Below, piece after piece: positions 58,538 through 64,000 of a DNA stretch of 64,000 nucleotides (position 1 is the stretch's first letter; each line of letters starts with the position of its first letter). The position numbers and the translations under genes were made by a program. Source of the stretch: Bugulina stolonifera. Taxonomy: Eukaryota; Bryozoa; Gymnolaemata; Cheilostomatida; Bugulidae. A model generated the notes under the pieces. That model was given only the letters and a program-made list of their open reading frames with translations, searched no databases and had not been told where the DNA came from. The stretch lies in contig OW285190.1 of NCBI GenBank assembly GCA_935421135.1, positions 18,858,501 to 18,922,500 on the forward strand, read 5' to 3'.

Positions 58538-61430
58538 ATGTGTAAGTGTATATATATTCTTTACTAGTTCAGTCTTTATTATTTTCAATGATTATTTATT
58601 TCAGTAAGGCTTTGTATTAACGTAATTACTGATAGGTATGGAGAACATAAATTTCACTTTGTTTATTCAGTGCAGTAATATTTAAATTTTTTTGTTCAGG
58701 TCCTCTTTATGTCATCATGTTGCTATCAAAAACATGTTCATGTATATCTTGCATGCTATGCAACGAGTAGTCACTGTTGTTTTTGTGCTTTACGTGCTTT
58801 AATGGAATTCAAGCTCAGCTAGTTGCAAGCTTATAGTGTGTTCTTTCATTACTTCCTCTAAACAAAACCTGGACAAACAGAACTTAGAAGATTGGTACCA
58901 GAATATCTTTACTTCTAAATAATAAGGAGTAACATCTCAGAACACATACTCTTGTGGTGTACTGTCAGCTAAGACCTCTCCTGCCAACTTATTCCTCGAA
59001 ACCCTATTTTAAACTAATTATCAATTTCTCTTTATACTTACAGCTGTCAAAGGAATTATTGCTGGTATTTCTGTTGTAGCTGTTGTGATTCGTAAGTATC
59101 AGGCGTTTTATTAATGTGACATATACATGCATGTAACTGCTTGATGTCATTAGGCATTTTCTTCCTAGTATGTCTGCTTTTCAACATGATCAAACTACAT
59201 GTATTATTAAAGTGGTTAAATCGTGTTATGGTTATACACTGTATTTCATATTACTACTTAGGTTACTCATGTTATGAATTATTATGAAACTGCTATTGGT
59301 GTTAAGCAGCATTAGAGCTCATTAGTTTGTAGAAATCTTTGTTCGATACTCCAACATATTGATGCCCTAACATGTTACATAACACAGTATTGTTCTGAAA
59401 GTGACAACGTATATCTACATGTAAATTAAGCAATTATGATACGTTTTTTAAACAGAGGTTTGCAGTGCCTATGGACAGCCTTATGGAAGCCGCTACGGAG
59501 ACCGCTATGGACACCAATATGGCCGTCCAAATACGTACAGAAAACCAGGCAAGCATTAAATAATACAAACATTGAAGTTTTTACAAATTCCCATCATTTT
59601 CTAAGAGTGTTTTGAAAATAGTGTCATCATTATGTGTGTAATAGATATAAGAGGAATACATGCAATACACACTTTGCATTGTAGTCTGTGAAGAGAACCT
59701 CTCTGGCATTTTCTGCAACTTCAAGTCGCTGGTGGAAACAAAAAGCAACTACAACTGCCGAAGGTATCTTTGCTTAGTTTATGATACTTTTAGTTGTGGT
59801 GAAGAGATATTTAGAAAATCTCAGTTGGCAACATCATGTTTAGAAAACATATACTTGGAAAATATTTGTTTCAAAACTGTACAGCTGCAATGTAGGAAAG
59901 GACAACTTTCTTTTGCATTAAATATAATTAATCACACAAAAAGTCACACGAAATATAACGCTAGTAGCAAGCATTGGAATTGAGCGTGCATTACACTGCA
60001 TATGTATCCACCATTAAACCTGAATCTATGCACTGACATACACATAGATATTACCCTGAAAGCGCGGGTGCAGTGTATCCACTTTATTTGCTCTGCTCCT
60101 GATAATAATGTAATAGGCCTATAATATTATTTTGTTTAAAATTGTGTTGCTCCAACGATCTCATATACAGTTTTTGTTGAAACCTATTAAAACTGCATTT
60201 TTAAATAAGATTTTTGAAAAGCCCCTTTATTTGTGAAGAGCTTATAGAACAACAGAACTCGCAAGTAAAAGTGAGTCTCGGCTTATTTTAATTTGGCATG
60301 CGCTGCGTGTTAACTGAGACCCTGCTCTACCACAATAGTATCCCTCACAACCAGTATGATGAGTATACAGATGTTTTGCCTATAAAATTATCTCCACCCA
60401 TAGGTTCGCGGTCTACGTACAGTAAGATGTAGGATTTTACCCATAGCCTCACTACTTGAGTGTCACTTTAGAGTTATTGCAAGTCTTAGAGTGGGCGTGA
60501 CGATATGTGCAACAGTTTGCAAAAAACATTGCCATTCCAAGGCCTATATGAGCATAACCTCTCTATCCTTTGAACTCAGGCTAACTATTCGGTTAAACTC
60601 AGGCTATTCCATATTTCCACTGTAACTGCAACTACCATATATTTATTAATAAATGAATTAATTGCAGAGCAAGAGACATGGTCAGTACTGCCATTTCTAA
60701 CTGTGATGTGAAGGACCCAGTAAGAAGAGTATTCCAGGGCAACAGGTTCGTTCAACTCTTCGTGGCCAGCTGCCAGTATTCTGGTGTGGAATTCCCAACT
60801 GATGGTGAGTAGTCTCTCAGTCTATGAATAGCTAGTCTTTCAGTCTATGAATAGTTAGTCCCTCAGTCCACGAACTGTTAGTCGCTCAGTCTATGAATAG
60901 CTAGTCAATCAGTCTATGAATATGTCTGATTATTTCCTGTAGGCTGTGGTAAGATTACCGAATGTCTACAGATTATCTTTAGGAATACTTATCACGGAGC
61001 TAAGATTGCTTGGTAAGTAGGAATATCTATGATTTGATTCATATCAAATTATCGAGGATGACTTCACCTGTAGATCATATTGTAATATTGTTTGTGTTGT
61101 CAGCAGGTGCACTGGAGGTGCATACTGTACTGTAAACAACTACACTGTGAATGTACATAAAAACTGGGACACGAGAATCTCTTTTAAACTTCCGTGCTGC
61201 CTAGATAATACTCATAGTTGTCTATAATGGGTTTAAAACTTGATGACAAACTTCCATTTCTTTCCAGTGAGAAGAAAAGGGTCGCTGATTGGTGCTATAA
61301 TGAAGCAAAGAGACAAGGCTGCTCATTGGCTGTAGCTGCCCAGAAGCTAGTTATTGAGCAGACAGTGCCCAGCGTGTGCCCCTCTGGAAGATATAACTCC
61401 TATAAACCTATTGTTCCAACATGCTACTAA
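58538..61430 (+). CDS. Copy 10: secreted 12-Cys family protein, intact (197 aa)
   Basis: Exons: 58538-58541 (ATGT), 59044-59091, 59456-59548, 59685-59763, 60668-60804, 60943-61012 and 61268-61430 (TAA). The sum is 594 nt, phases 1-1-1-2-1-2. Intron 3 starts with GC (GCAAGC at 59549-59554); the others are GT-AG. The signal peptide is MSVKGIIAGISVVAVVI. The linker VCSAYG... is Tyr/Gly/Arg-rich with repeated YG and RYG words. The domain begins VCEENLSGIFC, keeps all twelve cysteines, and has EFPTDG, EQTVPSVCPSG and a C-terminal TCY. Promoter, introns (especially about 60400-60620 versus 20330-20540) and exons match copy 4, so the two arose by duplication of a block of about 3.3 kb now about 40 kb apart. 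This copy shows the intact exon 4 with which copy 4 must be compared. Confidence 0.9.
60809..60927 (+). repeat. 23-bp minisatellite in intron 5 of copy 10
   Basis: Five 23-bp units of the AGTC(T)CTCAGTCTATGAATAG type, starting right after the exon 5 donor. It is the uninterrupted counterpart of the array in copy 4. Confidence 0.85.
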
Positions 61431-63425
61431 CTGTATTCACATTTTTTCCTGAATGGCAACCTATTTGTAACACTAATATCAATTTGTTTTCTGCATATTT
61501 GCACAGTGTAGATAAGGTATCACTTTTAGGAAATTGCCCTTTCATTGTGGCTTATATAAAACTTGTCCCGTTCATTAAACCAGTTTGGCTGGTGCTAGAA
61601 ACTTGATGTAAACACCATTAGATAGCTCTTTACAAGACGCTCCGGAGGATTTTTTTAGATTTTTTCCTTAAAGCGTCAAAAACGTTTTAAGGCCAAAAAT
61701 GACGAAAAAAGTGCAAAATTTGTCCCGACGTTCTAGAAAATTTGAAAAGTGCTAGAGAGTTGCTATAGACACCATTTTATAGCTCTTAAAAAGATCTTCC
61801 GGAGGATTTTCTCAGATTTTTTCCTTAAACCATCATTATTGAATTATCGGGCATTTTGTCTATTTTTTGGGAAGAATGTAACATTATAGAGGGTCCATTC
61901 CAGCCAGCCTAGCACTGGTCAAAATTGTCCCATCTTTACACAACTTACTTTAATCTCTAGCCATTGTATTACTGTGTAAGACACAAAAATAGTTTTTGCA
62001 ATAAAACTTATAGTTTTCTCTCAATTTGGCTGGAAGTGCACTGGATCTACAATGAAATGTTCCTTATATAATATAGTAGGCTATGCGGCTGGGCACTGCA
62101 TTGAGTTCATTCATCCATTGAAGCTTCGCGCCAACAAAGTTAGCTGGAGCAACTAGCCAATCACAGTAGGTTATTATGTTGGCTAAATGCCACAAATAAT
62201 AAGCTATGGAAGATGACACAAGGCAACAATAACATAAAGCTGTACTCCAACCCAGAGCCATTGAAATGGCTCTGCTCCAACCTAGCACCCAATGTGTTAC
62301 TGCATATATTATTATGAAGTACATGTGCATGTACGTCCAGTGCTGGTGTACAGCGTATACATTGTAGACAAACAGTCAGTGGGATACACATGTACATTGT
62401 ACATTCTGCATTGCATTTACAGCTATGTGTGAATTTATATGAATGCCCTTCATTCTGCTTGTGGCTTTTACAGTGGCTTGCAGCATCAGTTTTCATGCTA
62501 TGTTACCAATGTATAATTATCAATAAGTGCAGAATTTTGTGCTCTACAAAGTTATGTCTAATATATTGTTTATATGTATTAATCATGCTAAGCTAATCCA
62601 GATAGGTTAGTTATAGCTAGAAGATTAGTACCATGCTACTGCTGGAGTACATGTAATATTATGGAGCATGAACATTGGATATTTATCTTATCAAGGGTGT
62701 CTATGCAATGCTTATACCTTATCCATAAAATCACTTCTCATTTGCAGAGTTACATTGTCAGAATACTGCAACACATTTCAGCTTTCAGCCTCCAATAGAG
62801 GCAAAATCCACTGTATTACCCCAAATGTCAGCAACCACTTTTTATAATATTATTACTGAGGTGCAGAATAATAGCACAATAACAAATTTTCTGCCAAAAC
62901 CAGGCGCATTGTTTATTCATACACTTGGCACAGTTTACATCCTTATCTCTTTGTGGTTACATTAATAAACAACTCAGCTGTTACACAAATATCAACCTCT
63001 GACCCAAGCTATACATATCACTGACTGCATCCTACAGCAAACAAAGACAGCTAGATTCAGCAGTGCTAACACTGCATGGATGAAGTAATTGTGATAGTGG
63101 GCCTGATGTCTATAAGGTAAGATGAGTTACTTATTTCATATAGTGGTTACAACAGTTTTGCTTAGACTGCTTACAAATTACAATGATGAACTCAACAGTA
63201 TTTCATTATGGCATTAGTCATTTAATTCAGCTTTTGTCACGATTACTGCATATTCCAGCGTGTACAAAACAAATGTACAAGCCATGTATCAGTCATGTAG
63301 CATAGGCGGCACATCACTGCATGGTAGTTTTCTACGTGTTTATGTACGATATTGTATATTATGCATCATGTTACTTACATTTATTTGTTCCATCGTGTTA
63401 TATACGTACCGTACTACATGTAGCC
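61431..63425. other. 3' flank of copy 10
   Basis: No further family exon and no other gene. It includes a diverged direct repeat of about 80 bases near 61590-61672 and 61748-61830, each containing TCCGGAGGATTTT and TTTTTTCCTTAAA. An AATAAA occurs at 62000-62005, rather far from the stop for a polyadenylation signal. Confidence 0.55.
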
Positions 63426-63426
63426 T

Positions 63427-63541
63427 ATATTACATTGTAATATACATTAAATTATATTACATTGTAATATACATTTATATTACATTGTAATATACATTTA
63501 TATTACATTGTAATATACATTTATATTACATTGTAATATAC
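63427..63541 (+). repeat. 23-bp tandem array with internal dyad
   Basis: Five copies of a 23-bp unit containing ATATTACATTGTAATAT, whose arms ATTACA and TGTAAT are complementary, so each unit can form a small hairpin. Confidence 0.85.
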
Positions 63542-63619
63542 ACGTATACATATTATAATGTGATGCACATGTTGTATAAATACAGTATAATAGACAACGT
63601 ATTACTTCTGAAGGAAATG

Positions 63620-63681
63620 TAATAATACTATGTGTACCAATATACTATGTGTACCAATATATTGGTACACATAGTATTATT
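63620..63681. repeat. Perfect 36-bp palindrome with a duplicated arm
   Basis: The arm ATACTATGTGTACCAATA occurs twice in direct orientation and once inverted. Positions 63642-63677 form a perfect 36-bp palindrome centred between 63659 and 63660. Confidence 0.85.
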
Positions 63682-64000
63682 ATCCTTACTTCACATCTTG
63701 TTAAACACTTAGCCATGTCAACGTAGCAGGACATACAAGTACATACTTATACTTGAGTTGGTTGTAACTACTAATTAAATGTCAAGCAGAGAATCTTGCA
63801 TGGTTAATTCTAGTTGTGTAATTGTATTTTGTTTTATTTTTACCACCAAAAGTTAAACTATAATATGTATGATATGTGCTTTTCATCTTAATTACACCAA
63901 AAACTCACATGGAATCACATCGTTTGTTCAACAGCAGATCTACAGTGTGTAATTGTCATGAGAGATTTGTTCATATTGTATAATAGATACCCAGTTTAGG

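Noticed and set aside
62161..62496. 111-residue frame on the - strand
   Set aside because: No signal peptide, no conserved spacing with the family and no splice context; treated as chance.
1..64000. Bacterial operon, phage or plasmid content
   Set aside because: No long frames, Shine-Dalgarno spacing or prokaryotic gene families; splice sites, SINEs and LINE remnants point to an animal genome.

Overview
The window is eukaryotic and most likely from a non-vertebrate animal. It is AT-rich, coding sequence is cut into short exons by GT-AG introns of about 0.2-1.8 kb, promoters carry TATA boxes, and introns and spacers hold tRNA-derived SINEs, decayed non-LTR reverse-transcriptase fragments, short inverted-repeat transposons and many minisatellites. 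I cannot name the species; a marine invertebrate is only an impression. No bacterial-type genes, operons, tRNA or rRNA genes were found.

One thing fills the window: a cluster of ten members of a single family of small secreted cysteine-rich proteins. I do not recognise the family. Intact members are 177-209 residues, with a signal peptide, a variable linker and a domain of 12 cysteines at nearly fixed spacing (C-x8-C-x13-C-x13-C-x22-C-x9-11-C-x5-C-x13-15-C-x8-10-C-x8-C-x18-C-x14-16-C). The standard gene has seven coding exons: exon 1 (only ATG plus one base), exon 2 (signal peptide), exon 3 (linker), and exons 4-7 (12-Cys domain). Intron phases are 1-1-1-2-1-2. No continuous reading frame shows these genes; they appear only when exons are assembled by hand from splice sites and paralogue comparison.

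Layout: copies 1, 2 and 3 (+) are tandem repeats of a unit of about 5 kb (1-12.2 kb). Copy 1 is cut by the window edge and copy 3 is a pseudogene. A repeat-rich spacer with a LINE remnant follows (12.2-18.3 kb). Copy 4 (+, 18.4-21.5 kb) needs an unusual splice acceptor to stay open. Copy 5 (+, 24.5-28.5 kb) lacks the linker exon, and its start-codon exon is tandemly multiplied eight times. Copies 6 (32.5-36.8 kb), 7 (41.1-45.4 kb) and 8 (49.2-53.3 kb) lie on the - strand, followed by copy 9 (-, 55.1-56.1 kb), which has exons 1-4 only. Copy 10 (+, 58.5-61.4 kb) is head-to-head with copy 9 and is a close duplicate of copy 4, about 40 kb away. The remainder to 64 kb is non-coding.

Every complete 5' end has a TATA box about 75-90 bases before the ATG, so each member is probably its own transcription unit with a common core-promoter design. 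Function is unknown. The signal peptides and even cysteine count suggest a disulfide-locked extracellular protein. The linker (His/Tyr-rich, His/Pro-rich, Tyr/Gly/Arg-rich or absent) and the duplication history suggest diversification, but that is inference.
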